DNA from: Nonlabens sp.
Lineage (GTDB): Bacteria > Bacteroidota > Bacteroidia > Flavobacteriales > Flavobacteriaceae
Direction: 5' to 3'
Assembly (NCBI GenBank): GCA_020630715.1
Contig: JAHDIQ010000004.1
Location: 1 to 64,000, forward strand
Length of the DNA: 64,000 bases
Positions 8,191-17,672 of the stretch are shown piece by piece. Below the pieces are notes generated by a model that was not told the origin of the DNA, made no database searches, and saw nothing but the letters and a program-made list of their open reading frames with translations. The position numbers and the translations under genes were made by a program. Every line of letters starts with the position of its first letter. Position 1 is the stretch's first letter.

Positions 8191-8685
8191 TTACATAGGG
8201 ATGTTGCGTTTCATTTTTTCAACGATCTTAAAGGCTGCCGGACAGATCGCCGTGTTTTTTACGGTAAGAGTTCCTATTTGCTGAATCTTACGACGGTCTG
8301 TATGTGGATATTCTCTACAAGCTTTAGGACGCACGTCATATATAGAACAATAGTTGTCTGCTCCTAGAAAATGACAAGGCGTTTGTTGCAGTACGTAATC
8401 GTTATCTTCATCGATGCGCAAGTATTCATCAATAAAATCGCTAGGCTTCATTTTAAAATGCCTAGCGATTCTATCAATATCTTTATGTGTAAATAGTGGA
8501 CCTGTAGTTTTACAACAGTTTGCACAAGTAAGGCAATCTACTTCTTCAAAAGTTTCCTCATGTAAAGCGAGAACCTTACGATCTAGGTCTTTAGGTGCTT
8601 TTTTTTTGAGCTTTTTAAAGTATTGCTGGTTTTCTTTTTTCTTTTGGGCAGCCAGCGCTGGTAAAGATTGCAGGAATTCTTCCAT
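8191..8685 (-). CDS. YkgJ-type cysteine cluster protein
   Basis: A 164-residue protein with the YkgJ (zinc/iron-chelating, CxxCxxCC) pattern. CLTCANCC lies near residue 52, and CHFLGADNYCSIYDVRPKAC supplies further cysteines. Families of this kind bind an Fe-S cluster or zinc; the reaction is unknown. The start ATG overlaps the TAA stop of the upstream DUF2059 gene (TAATG), which indicates translational coupling. The N-terminal 45 residues are lysine-rich (KKKENQQYFKKLKKKAPKD). Confidence 0.85.
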   Translation of the reverse strand: MEEFLQSLPALAAQKKKENQQYFKKLKKKAPKDLDRKVLALHEETFEEVDCLTCANCCKTTGPLFTHKDIDRIARHFKMKPSDFIDEYLRIDEDNDYVLQQTPCHFLGADNYCSIYDVRPKACREYPHTDRRKIQQIGTLTVKNTAICPAAFKIVEKMKRNIPM

Positions 8686-9248
8686 TAACCACAGTTACCC
8701 ATAGGCATAGAGCTAGAGTAACCCATTTCTTTAAGCTGTGCGGTTACTTCACAAAATAATTCACGTGACCAGTACATACTAGCACTTTCTTTTGCTTTAT
8801 TAATGCGATCAATACGGCCGTAAAGCTTAGTACCGGTATTAGATTTTCTAAAGCTGTCAAACGCCATTTTATCTTGCTCGCTCATAGCGTTTGGATTTTC
8901 CTTTAATTGTTTTCCAGCGTTGCTCGTGTAAAATTCAATAAGGTTGCTTAGATCTTGTTTATCGTCAAAAATACTGCGGTATTCACTAGCGAGTATTCCT
9001 TTTAATTTTGCTACAGAGCCACCTTTATTTGCAGCTAATTTTTCCCACACCGTTGCTGGTACTTCTTGCGTTTGATAAGCATCTTTTATCATTTTAAGCA
9101 TTCCGTCGTAGGCGGCTTCATATTCTGTATCAATTCCAGATACTTTAAAGTATTCCATCATTAAGGATTGATAAGATTGTTGTGATTGCGCTTTTGCAAA
9201 AGCAGAACCTAACACGGCTACAGCAATAATAAGTACTAATTTTTTCAT
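8685..9248 (-). CDS. Secreted DUF2059 domain protein
   Basis: I start this gene at the ATG giving MKKLVLIIAVAVLGSAFAKAQ, which is a good signal peptide ending at AKA-Q. The longer ORF-track start adds 14 residues lying between promoter and signal. The mature protein is helical with the DUF2059 pattern (LASEYRSIFDDKQDLSNLIEFYTSNAGKQL), a family thought to be periplasmic and of unknown function. Its stop overlaps the start of the YkgJ-type gene. The signal peptide's AFAKA is encoded by a degenerate copy of the dispersed palindrome (GCTTTTGCAAAAGC). Confidence 0.82.
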   Translation of the reverse strand: MKKLVLIIAVAVLGSAFAKAQSQQSYQSLMMEYFKVSGIDTEYEAAYDGMLKMIKDAYQTQEVPATVWEKLAANKGGSVAKLKGILASEYRSIFDDKQDLSNLIEFYTSNAGKQLKENPNAMSEQDKMAFDSFRKSNTGTKLYGRIDRINKAKESASMYWSRELFCEVTAQLKEMGYSSSMPMGNCG

Positions 9249-9287
9249 GGGTTGTTTATTTACAAGATGCCTTTTCAAGGATCGTTC

Positions 9288-9295
9288 CAAAAATA
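9288..9295 (-). promoter_or_regulatory. -7 element of the DUF2059/YkgJ pair
   Basis: TATTTTTG matches TAnnTTTG, 40 nt before the chosen ATG. No clear -33 TTG is seen. Confidence 0.5.
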
Positions 9296-9328
9296 CGATA
9301 CTTGGTTTTAAAGTGAAATTTTAAATTT

Positions 9329-10216
9329 TTAGCGGTTTGCGATACGGTGTCTTTCTCTAGCCAGTAGAGTATTCTTAAGCAACATTGCAATGGTCATAGG
9401 ACCTACACCACCAGGAACTGGCGTGATGTAGCTTGCTTTTTTAGAAACGTTTTCAAAATCTACATCACCTGTTATATAATATCCACGTTCTCGAGAATCA
9501 TCTGGTACGCGCGTGATTCCTACGTCTATAACAACGGCATCGTCTTTAACCATTTCTGCTTTTAGGAATCCTGGAACACCTAATGCAGTGATGATGATGT
9601 CTGCCTGTGAGGTGATTTGGGTAATATTTTTAGTATGACTGTGTGTAAGTGTTACTGTAGAATTCCCTGGAAATCCTTTACGTCCCATTAGTATGCTCAT
9701 AGGTCTTCCTACGATATGAGAACGTCCTATCACTACGGTATGTTTTCCTTTTGTTTCCACACCATAACGATCCATAAGTTCCAGGATGCCATAAGGTGTT
9801 GCTGGAATAAAAGTACTCATGTCTAATGCCATACGTCCAAAATTAGTAGGATGAAATCCATCCACATCCTTATCTGGATCTACCGCCATGAGGACTTTTT
9901 GAGTATCGATTTGTTTAGGAAGTGGTAACTGCACGATAAATCCATCTATTTCTGGATTATCGTTTAATTCGTGTATTTCTCTTAGCAATTCTGTCTCGCT
10001 AGTAGTGTTAGGTAAACGTACCATGGTGCTTTCAAAACCTACACGTTCACAAGCACGCACTTTACTACCTACATAGGTTAAGCTAGCACCGTCATTTCCT
10101 ACGATGACTGCGGCAAGATGTGGTACTTTCTCACCGTTATCTTTCATTTCTTGGACTACCTCAGTAATTTCATTTTTAATGTCATTACTGGTTTTTTTTC
10201 CGTCTAGGATTACCAT
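9329..10216 (-). CDS. folD: Bifunctional methylenetetrahydrofolate dehydrogenase/cyclohydrolase
   Basis: A 295-residue FolD of normal length. It interconverts 5,10-methylene-, 5,10-methenyl- and 10-formyl-tetrahydrofolate with NADP for one-carbon supply. Visible signatures are the YxxxK catalytic pair in TYVGSKVRACE, VQLPLPKQID, DVDGFHPTNFGRM, the Rossmann segment VVIGRSHIVGRP and the C-terminal PVPGGVGPMT. It is separated from ffh, on the same strand, by an inserted four-helix-bundle gene. A possible -7 element lies at 10311-10318. Confidence 0.96.
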   Translation of the reverse strand: MVILDGKKTSNDIKNEITEVVQEMKDNGEKVPHLAAVIVGNDGASLTYVGSKVRACERVGFESTMVRLPNTTSETELLREIHELNDNPEIDGFIVQLPLPKQIDTQKVLMAVDPDKDVDGFHPTNFGRMALDMSTFIPATPYGILELMDRYGVETKGKHTVVIGRSHIVGRPMSILMGRKGFPGNSTVTLTHSHTKNITQITSQADIIITALGVPGFLKAEMVKDDAVVIDVGITRVPDDSRERGYYITGDVDFENVSKKASYITPVPGGVGPMTIAMLLKNTLLARERHRIANR

Positions 10217-10310
10217 CTTTTATATTTTAATTGCTTATTAAGCTCGCTACGCTTGCTTTATTGCTAATTACCGATTTATTTACTAATAATATCTTATGCT
10301 GTATTTAAAT

Positions 10311-10318
10311 CAAAAATA
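10311..10318 (-). promoter_or_regulatory. Candidate -7 element upstream of folD
   Basis: TATTTTTG about 95 nt before the folD ATG. The long leader contains short repeats of the type AAGCTCGCTACGCTTGC. No -33 element was found. Confidence 0.35.
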
Positions 10319-10361
10319 TACTGCTCAACTCTCTGAAAAGAGACACATTTACGATTTATAA

Positions 10362-10751
10362 TTAATCGTATTTATTCCCTTTGCGATCGCTATTTTTTAA
10401 ATATTTCATGAAACCAGAAATTTGACGTTTACAATCATCTATTTTGAAGATAATACCATTAAATTGTTCATGATCAATATATTTCCTGTCTAAACATCTG
10501 TATAGTTGAGACTTGGTTTCACCACAACTAGCTTTTGCAATACTCAAAAATTGTATGAACTCTTTATTTCCGTCACGATCAAAACCTTCTGCAATATTGT
10601 CCATTACTGATCCTGAACTTCTATTTATTTGATTCCATAATCCGTAATCTTTTTGAAGATCACTAGTTAGATACATATCAAAAATATCTTTTGAAATTTC
10701 TCTAGAACGTTTCCAGATTTCTAAATCCTCAAATGATTTATAATGAGCCAT
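10362..10751 (-). CDS. Four-helix-bundle protein (23S rRNA IVS/S23 family)
   Basis: A 129-residue all-helical protein of the family first described from intervening sequences in 23S rRNA genes. The family pattern is clear: FEDLEIWKRSREISKDIF at the N-terminus, INRSSGSVMDNIAEGF in the second helix, and FLSIAKASCGETKSQL in the third. Function is unknown; members are scattered as solitary genes through Bacteroidota genomes and act like mobile cassettes. Here it sits alone between folD and ffh. Short AT-rich non-coding flanks on each side fit an insertion. Confidence 0.88.
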   Translation of the reverse strand: MAHYKSFEDLEIWKRSREISKDIFDMYLTSDLQKDYGLWNQINRSSGSVMDNIAEGFDRDGNKEFIQFLSIAKASCGETKSQLYRCLDRKYIDHEQFNGIIFKIDDCKRQISGFMKYLKNSDRKGNKYD

Positions 10752-10815
10752 GTTGTTTAATTAATTAGCAATCATAAATTAAATTGCGATAGCAATTTGG
10801 AATAACTAATTTTTG

Positions 10816-12144
10816 TCACCTCATTTTCCCCATCGCGTTCATCATGGCTTTTCCTTTTCCACCTTGCATCATTTTCATCATTTTACTCATCTGGTCAAAT
10901 TGTTTGAGCAATTGATTCACTTCAGTAACCGTTGTACCACTACCTTTTGCGATACGTTTTTTACGCGAACCGTTAATGACTTGTGGTTTTGTGCGCTCTT
11001 CTTTTGTCATGGAATGAATTATAGCTTCTATTCCTTTAAAAGCATCATCATCGATGTCCACATCTTTCAACATTTTACCAGCACCAGGAATCATTCCCAT
11101 CAGGTCTTTCATGTTACCCATCTTTTTAATTTGCTGGATTTGTGAAAGAAAATCATCAAAACCGAATTGGTTTTTGGCAATTTTTTTACTCAGTTTGCGG
11201 GCTTGCTCTTCGTCAAATTGTTCTTGAGCACGCTCTACTAATGACACCACATCTCCCATTCCTAGAATACGATCTGCCATACGTTCTGGATAGAAAATGT
11301 CAATCGCTTCCATTTTCTCACCAGTACCTATAAATTTAATAGGTTTATTTACTACCGTTTTAATGGATAATGCCGCACCACCGCGCGTATCACCATCTAA
11401 TTTAGTAAGCACTACACCATCAAAATTCAAACGCTCATTAAAAGCCTTGGCCGTATTCACCGCATCCTGACCTGTCATAGCATCTACAACAAACAGTGTT
11501 TCTTGTGGTTGTACTGCTGCATGAACCTGAGCAATCTCTGTCATCATTTGTTCATCCACAGCCAGACGACCAGCAGTATCAATAATTACTGCATTAAAAC
11601 CATTTTGTTTTGCATGTGCGATAGCCGCTTCACTTATCTTAACGGGATCTTTCTCGTCACGATTAGAAAATACTTCTACACCTATAGATTCTCCTACTAC
11701 GTGTAATTGATCTATCGCTGCAGGACGGTAAATATCACAAGCTACTAAAAGAGGCTTTTTACTTTTCTTTGTCTTTAAAAAATTTGCCAGTTTTCCAGAA
11801 AAAGTAGTCTTACCAGAACCTTGAAGACCAGACATTAAAATCACTGATGGATTACCAGAAAGATTCATTCCAGCAGCATCGCCGCCCATAAGATCTGTCA
11901 GCTCATCTTTAACGATCTTAGTAAGTAACTGTCCTGGTTTTAAATTAGTCAGTACGCCTTGTCCTAGAGCTTTCTCTTTGGCACGAGCGGTAAATTCTTT
12001 AGCAATTTTATAATTGACATCTGCATCTACAAGAGCGCGACGTATTTCTTTAAGTGTATCTGCTACGTTAACTTCTGTGATGCTACCATGTCCTTTAAGG
12101 ACGTGCATCGCTTTATCCAGCTTATCTGTTAAATTATCAAACAT
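10816..12144 (-). CDS. ffh: Signal recognition particle protein Ffh
   Basis: A 442-residue SRP54 homologue, the GTPase that binds signal sequences and 4.5S RNA and docks to FtsY at the membrane. It has an N domain, a G domain with GLQGSGKTTFSGKLA, DTAGR and TKLDGDTRGG, and the methionine-rich M domain at the C-terminus (SKMMKMMQGGKGKAMMN). Length is typical. It has a good promoter (TTG, 20 nt, TATCTTTG) with the -7 element 27 nt before the ATG. Its partner ftsY is at 44.9 kb. Confidence 0.97.
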   Translation of the reverse strand: MFDNLTDKLDKAMHVLKGHGSITEVNVADTLKEIRRALVDADVNYKIAKEFTARAKEKALGQGVLTNLKPGQLLTKIVKDELTDLMGGDAAGMNLSGNPSVILMSGLQGSGKTTFSGKLANFLKTKKSKKPLLVACDIYRPAAIDQLHVVGESIGVEVFSNRDEKDPVKISEAAIAHAKQNGFNAVIIDTAGRLAVDEQMMTEIAQVHAAVQPQETLFVVDAMTGQDAVNTAKAFNERLNFDGVVLTKLDGDTRGGAALSIKTVVNKPIKFIGTGEKMEAIDIFYPERMADRILGMGDVVSLVERAQEQFDEEQARKLSKKIAKNQFGFDDFLSQIQQIKKMGNMKDLMGMIPGAGKMLKDVDIDDDAFKGIEAIIHSMTKEERTKPQVINGSRKKRIAKGSGTTVTEVNQLLKQFDQMSKMMKMMQGGKGKAMMNAMGKMR

Positions 12145-12170
12145 ATACTTAGCTTATTTTTTAAGAGTTG

Positions 12171-12201
12171 CAAAGATAGAATTTCATTAGATGAGGTTCA
12201 A
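12171..12201 (-). promoter_or_regulatory. Promoter of ffh
   Basis: The -7 element TATCTTTG (12171-12178) is preceded by TTG (12199-12201) with a 20-nt spacer. This matches the Bacteroidota primary sigma consensus. Confidence 0.75.
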
Positions 12202-12248
12202 GGGATTAGCACAATTTATAAAGAGGTTCTTTCATCTAGTCAAAGCAT

Positions 12249-12280
12249 AAAAAAAGTCAGCATGTATTCCTGCTGACTTC
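12249..12280 (-). terminator. Intrinsic terminator after the NAD(P)-binding gene
   Basis: The perfect stem AGTCAGCA/TGCTGACT with an 8-nt loop is followed by seven T on the minus strand, just after the stop of the 12304-12939 gene. Confidence 0.88.
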
Positions 12281-12303
12281 ATGATTTAAAATCTACTTTT
12301 TCT

Positions 12304-12939
12304 TTAGTGTTCTTGAATCGTTTCTAGAGCTTGGGTGATCATTTTTTCACCTTTAATAATCTCAAAAGTAGCGTTGTTTGCCACATCATCATGTAAGGAT
12401 CTTACTAATACCTGTGCTACATCTGCGCGCGGAATTTCACCTAGTGAATCGATACTGTGATCTAGTTTGATCTTATCTGTGGCATGGTCATTAGTTAATG
12501 AACCAGGACGCACGATACTATAACGTAAAGAACTGTTTTTTAAATGCTCATCTGCTTGTTGTTTTGCTTTTAGGTAGTCTTGTAATTCATCCTTTTGATC
12601 AGGTTGATCTGCTCCCATAGAGCTTAACATGACAAACTTTTTAATGTTGTTTTTTTGTGCATCATTGATAAGTTTTACCGCTCCATCACGATCTACACGT
12701 TCTACGTTTTTTCCTCCGGATCCTGCGGCAAAGATGACCTTGTCTATATTTTTAGTAATATCAGATAGGTCTTCCATTAAATCGCCCATCACGGTTTTGA
12801 TTCCACGAGAACTAAATGATTTTTTTTGCCCTTCTTTACGCACCATAGCGACTGGTGTAAAGTATTGATTGTTTTCTAATAAGTTAATAATTTGTTTTCC
12901 TGTTGTGCCTGTTGCACCTGCTACTAATATATTTTCCAT
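12304..12939 (-). CDS. NAD(P)-binding SDR-like protein (YwnB type)
   Basis: A 211-residue atypical short-chain dehydrogenase/NmrA-like protein. It has the Rossmann motif VAGATGTTGKQIINLL at the N-terminus, VIFAAGSGGKNVERVD and FVMLSSMGAD, followed by SIVRPGSLTND. These match the NAD(P)H-binding PF13460 group, which contains reductases and redox-sensing proteins. The catalytic Tyr-x-x-x-Lys of classical SDRs is not obvious (DYLKAKQQ is the nearest), so enzymatic activity is uncertain. It is monocistronic and ends in a strong terminator. Confidence 0.82.
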   Translation of the reverse strand: MENILVAGATGTTGKQIINLLENNQYFTPVAMVRKEGQKKSFSSRGIKTVMGDLMEDLSDITKNIDKVIFAAGSGGKNVERVDRDGAVKLINDAQKNNIKKFVMLSSMGADQPDQKDELQDYLKAKQQADEHLKNSSLRYSIVRPGSLTNDHATDKIKLDHSIDSLGEIPRADVAQVLVRSLHDDVANNATFEIIKGEKMITQALETIQEH

Positions 12940-13075
12940 ACTTCCATAATACTTGATGAACCTCTAGATTCCAAAAATCTAATCGCTTTTAACGGTAATT
13001 TAGGTCGGATTTAAGGAGCTATTAAGTTTTATGAGATGCTGTTAGAGTATTGATAGGTAGTAAGATTTTTAATTC

Positions 13076-13091
13076 CGCTTTCACGAAAGCG
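13076..13091. repeat. GCTTTCGCGAAAGC-type palindrome (one mismatch)
   Basis: GCTTTCACGAAAGC with perfect outer arms ATTCC/GGAAT. It lies in the divergent intergenic region before the 13146 gene. Confidence 0.85.
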
Positions 13092-13145
13092 GAATCCTTA
13101 ACAAATACAGAATTATATGTATTTTAGGACCTAACTCCAGCCATC

Positions 13146-13850
13146 ATGTCACAAATGAACCAACCATTACAACGATCTGATTACCGCATACGATTGCTCA
13201 TAGGATTCCTAGGAATCGCATTGCCAGCCGCTTTAATCATTGCAAAAGGTCGTGTGCTCGCATCCATAAGTCATTACTACTATGACGACGTTGCATCGTT
13301 GATTTTTATTGTCATTTTATCGGCTTTTGGGTTGTTTTTAATCTCTTATAAAGGTTATAAAATCGATCCAGAGACAGAAATGTTAAGTGACGATTTCCTG
13401 ACAAATATTGGCGGACTGGCCGCATTGCTAGTTGTCATTATTCCTACCGCTTGTGACGGTAGTGGCAGCACCCTAATTGATGGATTTTGTGGTAGCGGTA
13501 GAGAACCATTATTAGGTCATGTAAATAGCACAAAAAGCGTCATTCATCTAGTGGCTGCTGGAATTTTTATCCTGACCATGGGATGGATGTCTAGCTATAA
13601 ATTTACTCGAGGTGATGATGATGGTTTTCATGGTGTGTACCGCTGGTGTGGTTATCTGGTCTTTATTTCTGTAGGCTTAATACTTATAGGTAAACTGCTG
13701 GTCACGCTAGAAGTTCCTTTTTTTATAGAAGATTATTACGTCTTTATCTTTGAAACTACGGCGATTATTCCCTTTGGCATCTCGTGGTTGATCAAAGGAA
13801 AAATGGTGGAAGAAATGCAGGCGATGCGTGTCAAAATGTTTGGGGAATAG
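13146..13850 (+). CDS. Multi-pass membrane protein of unknown function
   Basis: A 234-residue protein with about six hydrophobic segments (roughly residues 17-35, 48-68, 84-102, 130-150, 167-187 and 194-215). SISHYYYDDV lies between helices 1 and 2, and a Cys-containing loop (ACDGSGSTLIDGFCGSG) lies after helix 3. The two loop cysteines could form a disulfide outside the membrane. I do not recognise the family; DUF998-like proteins are similar in size and layout, but that is only a resemblance. It stands alone, divergent from the SDR-like gene. Confidence 0.65.
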   Translation: MSQMNQPLQRSDYRIRLLIGFLGIALPAALIIAKGRVLASISHYYYDDVASLIFIVILSAFGLFLISYKGYKIDPETEMLSDDFLTNIGGLAALLVVIIPTACDGSGSTLIDGFCGSGREPLLGHVNSTKSVIHLVAAGIFILTMGWMSSYKFTRGDDDGFHGVYRWCGYLVFISVGLILIGKLLVTLEVPFFIEDYYVFIFETTAIIPFGISWLIKGKMVEEMQAMRVKMFGE

Positions 13851-14013
13851 CAGTAGTCACTTATCGATATTCTTCCTGATTTGAATCCCTTTTTCTCGCA
13901 TAATCCATCACGATCGCTTATATTCACATTCCCCTAAATCTTTCCTTTTTCCTACACGATAGGTAAGGAATGGTTTGGGGTGTTTTTAATTAATCTCTAT
14001 ATTAATCATTATT

Positions 14014-14433
14014 ATGAAAAAAGTTTATTTAACCTCTTTATTACTAGTGTTATGTGCAACGGTATATGCTCAAAAAGATTACAAAAAAGAATTGTCTGAA
14101 CCCATGGTAGAAATGATCGATGGTGAGCATGTTATTGAGGAATTTATGATCATAAAATCAAAAGGAAAGTCAAAACAACTTCATTTAAGATCACAGATGC
14201 CATCAGATTGTATCGTTCACAAGGATAATTTAATAGCAATTACTACGATGTTTATGACTAAACTGAGTGATGAAATAGGTGGCGAAGTAGAAGATATAGA
14301 TAGTCTTATAGGTGAAGCAGATATGATTATAAAAATATATGTAACTAACGACGGAATGCAGATTGCTATGAGCGCTGAAGGAGAGACTAAAAGAGAAACG
14401 CTTAGCTGGAAACAATTTTATGAAGAAATGTAA
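14014..14433 (+). CDS. Small secreted protein of unknown function
   Basis: A 139-residue protein with a clear signal peptide (MKKVYLTSLLLVLCATVYAQ, cleavage after AYAQ-type site) and a short acidic mature part with no recognised domain. Repeating beta-type segments such as MIIKIYVTNDGMQIAM are visible. It ends 22 nt before hsdR on the same strand. Its signal peptide and ordinary composition suggest it belongs to the host background rather than to the restriction system. Confidence 0.65.
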   Translation: MKKVYLTSLLLVLCATVYAQKDYKKELSEPMVEMIDGEHVIEEFMIIKSKGKSKQLHLRSQMPSDCIVHKDNLIAITTMFMTKLSDEIGGEVEDIDSLIGEADMIIKIYVTNDGMQIAMSAEGETKRETLSWKQFYEEM

Positions 14434-14455
14434 TAGTGAAGCTAAATAAAAAAAT

Positions 14456-17400
14456 ATGAGCGCTTTTAAATTCCTAGAGTCTGATTATCCACAGTTGTAT
14501 GTTATTGCAGAGCTTTCTGAACAACTGATTCATGTGGATCCTAGCTCGTCGTTGTCTAAGACTCGTTTGCTGGCTGAAAAGATGTCTCAATTGATTTGGG
14601 ATTTTGAGCAAATGGGTGATTTTAATGGCACTCAATTGGATAGGCTCAATAGATTGGCTTATTCAAATGTTTTACCAGAGGTTATTGAAGGTATTTTTCA
14701 TACCATTAGAAAATCTGGAAATCAGGCAAGTCATTCTGGAACTGGATCTTTTGAACAAGCTAAGTTTATTCTTAAAAAAGCCTTCAAACTATCGAAATGG
14801 TTTTATGAAACCTATGAAAACGATTTTCTTGAACTAGCAGCATATGAATTACCAGTAGTGGTTGATGAACGTGCTCATGAATTGCAAGGTCAATTAGATT
14901 TTTTAGAACAACAACTTCAAGATTATAAAGCTAAAATTGAAGAACTTAATCGTTCTAAAGAAGTTCAGGAGACTCGTAAATCACGTGCCAATAAAAGCGC
15001 GCGAAATATTGATCTTAACGAGCACGATACTAGAATACTTTTAATTGATCCAGCACTTAAAAAAGCAGGTTGGGAAGTAGATACAGATTTACTGAATTAT
15101 AAAACCCATAAAACACTTCCAGAAAAAGGCCGCAACATGGCAATTGCCGAATGGTACTGCGATGGGAAATGGACAGATTATGCTTTGTTTATTGGAACTA
15201 CTCTTTATGGCATCGTAGAAGCAAAAAGATACCGCAGTGATATTTCAACCGATTTAAGACAGTCTAAAATTTATGCAGAACGTGTTACAGATGCTCAAGA
15301 TATTGAGTTGTTAGGCAATTGGAATACTTACAAAGCACCATTTCTATTTAGTACAAACGGAAGAGCGTTTTTAAAACAACTGAAAACTAAAAGTGGTATT
15401 TGGTATCTAGATATCAGAAAAAAAGACAATCACGCTACTGCCTTAAAAGGATGGTTTTCACCTCAAGGTCTTGTAGAATTATACGAGCGCGATATAGATG
15501 AATCTAACAATCGATTAGAGAAAAGCGATTATGATTACCTAGCAGATAAAACAGGACTTTCACTACGTGATTACCAAATCGACGCCATTAAAAAGGTCGA
15601 GAAAAAAATTATAGAACGACCAGAAGAACAACGTTCTTTATTAGTCATGGCAACTGGAACCGGTAAAACCAGAACGGTAATTGGCCTTTCTTACCGACTC
15701 ATAAAATCAGATCGATTTAAACGCATTTTGTTTTTGACAGATAGAAGAATGCTCGCTACACAAGCGATAGGGAACTATCAAGATAACAAGATTGAAAACC
15801 TCAATACGTTTGCAGATGTTTACCAGCTAGAAGAATTAAAAGACACCACACCAGATGGTGAGACGCGATTGCATTTTGCTACCGTACAAAGTATGGTAAA
15901 ACGATTATTTTATAATGAAGATCCTTTACCTATAGATAGTTATGACTGTATCATCATTGATGAAGCACACAGAGGCTATAATCTAGATAAAGAAATTGAT
16001 GAAGACGACTTAAGTTTTAAAGATCAAGATGATTATGTGAGTCAGTACAAAAAAGTGATTGAGTACTTTAATGCTTACATCATAGGTTTAACAGCAACAC
16101 CAGCTTTACATACCACTCAAATTTTTGGAGAACCTGTGTTTAGTTATTCTTACAGACAGGCCGTTCTTGATGGTCACTTGATTGATTATGAGCCACCATA
16201 TAACATTAAAACCAAACTCAATTCAGAAGGAATAGTTTGGAAAAAAGGAGAACGTCCTAAAGCCTATAATCCAGAAACTGGTAAAATTGAAGAACTAGCC
16301 GCACTAGAAGATGAGTTAAAGTTTGAAATAGATCAATTCAATAAATTAGTGATTACAGAGCCGTTTAATCGCGCGGTGATCCAACAACTGGTACAGATTA
16401 TTGATCCTGAAAGTGAAGAGAAAACACTCATTTTTGCCGCTAGGGATTCTCATGCAGATTTAATCGTGAAAATATTCAAGGAAGAATTTAACGAGATAGG
16501 ATTAGCAGTAGAGCAAGGCACTATTGAAAAAATAACTGGAAATGTATATGATCCTCAAGAGTTAACGACGCGTTTCAAGAACGAAAAATTTCCAACTATT
16601 GCGGTAACAGTAGATCTATTAACTACAGGAATAGACGTACCTAAAATTACCAACCTTGTTTTTTTAAGACGTGTGCGTTCTCGTATTCTTTATGAGCAAA
16701 TGGTAGGTCGCGCGACTAGAAAATGTGACGAGATTAATAAAGAGGTTTTTAGAATCTATGATGCCGTGCGATTGTATGAAGCGCTAGAAGATTTTATACA
16801 AATACGTCCTGTGTCTGATCCACGTATATCGTTCCAGCAACTAGCTGAGGAAATGGAGCATATCGATAATGATGATCGTGCACAACGCCAGATGCAAAAA
16901 ATCATTGCAAAATTTCAGGTAAAGAAACGCCAGATCGATAAAGTAGATCGCAATGAAGAACTGCAATACAATGCTCAAGGTAAAACGGCAGATGAGCTAC
17001 TCAATGTTTTTAAGAAGGCACAAGGCAGTGAAGTAGCAGCTATTATAAAAGAGTATGGCAGTTTATGGAAATTTCTAGATCAAAAGTTTACTAGACCTGG
17101 CATGCAAATGGTGGCAGAACAAGAGGACGAGTTCATAGCCATGGAACAAAAATTTGGTGAGGCGCAAAAGCCTGGCGACTATATAGAAAGTTTCAATCAT
17201 TACATCGCGACACATCGCAATAAGGTGCTGGCTATTAAAACCATATTAACCAGTCCTAGTGCTCTAAACCGCGCATCGCTTAAGGAATTAAAGTTCATGC
17301 TGGATCAAGATGGCTTTAACGAGCGTTATTTAAATGCCGCATGGCGACAGTCTAAAAATGAAGATATCGCAGCAGATATTGTAAGTTACATTAGAACCGC

Positions 17401-17668
17401 TGCACTGGGAGAAGCGCTGGTTTCTCATGAAGACCGTATTAAGTCTGCTTTTGCGAAAGTGAAACAAACCAAAAACTTTAATGCCTTACAACTAAAATGG
17501 CTCAAACGTTTTGAAGCACAAATGCTAGCCGAAACCGTATTAACTAAAGAAGATCTGGACAAAGAACCTTTTAAAAGTGATGGTGGCTTTAATAGAATTA
17601 ACAAACAGTTTCAAGAAGAGGTAGAGCAAGTCATAGACGCTATTAATAATCAATTATATACTGCATAG
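14456..17668 (+). CDS. hsdR: Type I restriction endonuclease subunit R
   Basis: 1070 residues, in the usual HsdR range. The N-terminal 150 residues look like a DUF4145 helical domain (IRKSGNQASH). A coiled-coil stretch follows (FLEQQLQDYKAKIEELNRSKE). The HSDR_N nuclease domain has D and EAK residues in WTDYALFIGTTLYGIVEAKR. The SF2 translocase has MATGTGKTRT, IIDEAHRGYN, GLTATPALH, LLTTGIDVPK and QMVGRATRK, and a helical C-terminal domain recruits the M/S core. It would cleave unmodified foreign DNA with HsdM/HsdS. It is split from hsdM by abiH and a toxin-antitoxin-like pair, an unusual order. A degenerate palindrome encodes AFAKVK near the C-terminus. Confidence 0.95.
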   Translation: MSAFKFLESDYPQLYVIAELSEQLIHVDPSSSLSKTRLLAEKMSQLIWDFEQMGDFNGTQLDRLNRLAYSNVLPEVIEGIFHTIRKSGNQASHSGTGSFEQAKFILKKAFKLSKWFYETYENDFLELAAYELPVVVDERAHELQGQLDFLEQQLQDYKAKIEELNRSKEVQETRKSRANKSARNIDLNEHDTRILLIDPALKKAGWEVDTDLLNYKTHKTLPEKGRNMAIAEWYCDGKWTDYALFIGTTLYGIVEAKRYRSDISTDLRQSKIYAERVTDAQDIELLGNWNTYKAPFLFSTNGRAFLKQLKTKSGIWYLDIRKKDNHATALKGWFSPQGLVELYERDIDESNNRLEKSDYDYLADKTGLSLRDYQIDAIKKVEKKIIERPEEQRSLLVMATGTGKTRTVIGLSYRLIKSDRFKRILFLTDRRMLATQAIGNYQDNKIENLNTFADVYQLEELKDTTPDGETRLHFATVQSMVKRLFYNEDPLPIDSYDCIIIDEAHRGYNLDKEIDEDDLSFKDQDDYVSQYKKVIEYFNAYIIGLTATPALHTTQIFGEPVFSYSYRQAVLDGHLIDYEPPYNIKTKLNSEGIVWKKGERPKAYNPETGKIEELAALEDELKFEIDQFNKLVITEPFNRAVIQQLVQIIDPESEEKTLIFAARDSHADLIVKIFKEEFNEIGLAVEQGTIEKITGNVYDPQELTTRFKNEKFPTIAVTVDLLTTGIDVPKITNLVFLRRVRSRILYEQMVGRATRKCDEINKEVFRIYDAVRLYEALEDFIQIRPVSDPRISFQQLAEEMEHIDNDDRAQRQMQKIIAKFQVKKRQIDKVDRNEELQYNAQGKTADELLNVFKKAQGSEVAAIIKEYGSLWKFLDQKFTRPGMQMVAEQEDEFIAMEQKFGEAQKPGDYIESFNHYIATHRNKVLAIKTILTSPSALNRASLKELKFMLDQDGFNERYLNAAWRQSKNEDIAADIVSYIRTAALGEALVSHEDRIKSAFAKVKQTKNFNALQLKWLKRFEAQMLAETVLTKEDLDKEPFKSDGGFNRINKQFQEEVEQVIDAINNQLYTA

Positions 17669-17672
17669 TCCA

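Noticed and set aside
10813-11145. 110-aa His/Phe-rich ORF opposite ffh
   Set aside because: Antisense of the Met-rich M domain of Ffh.
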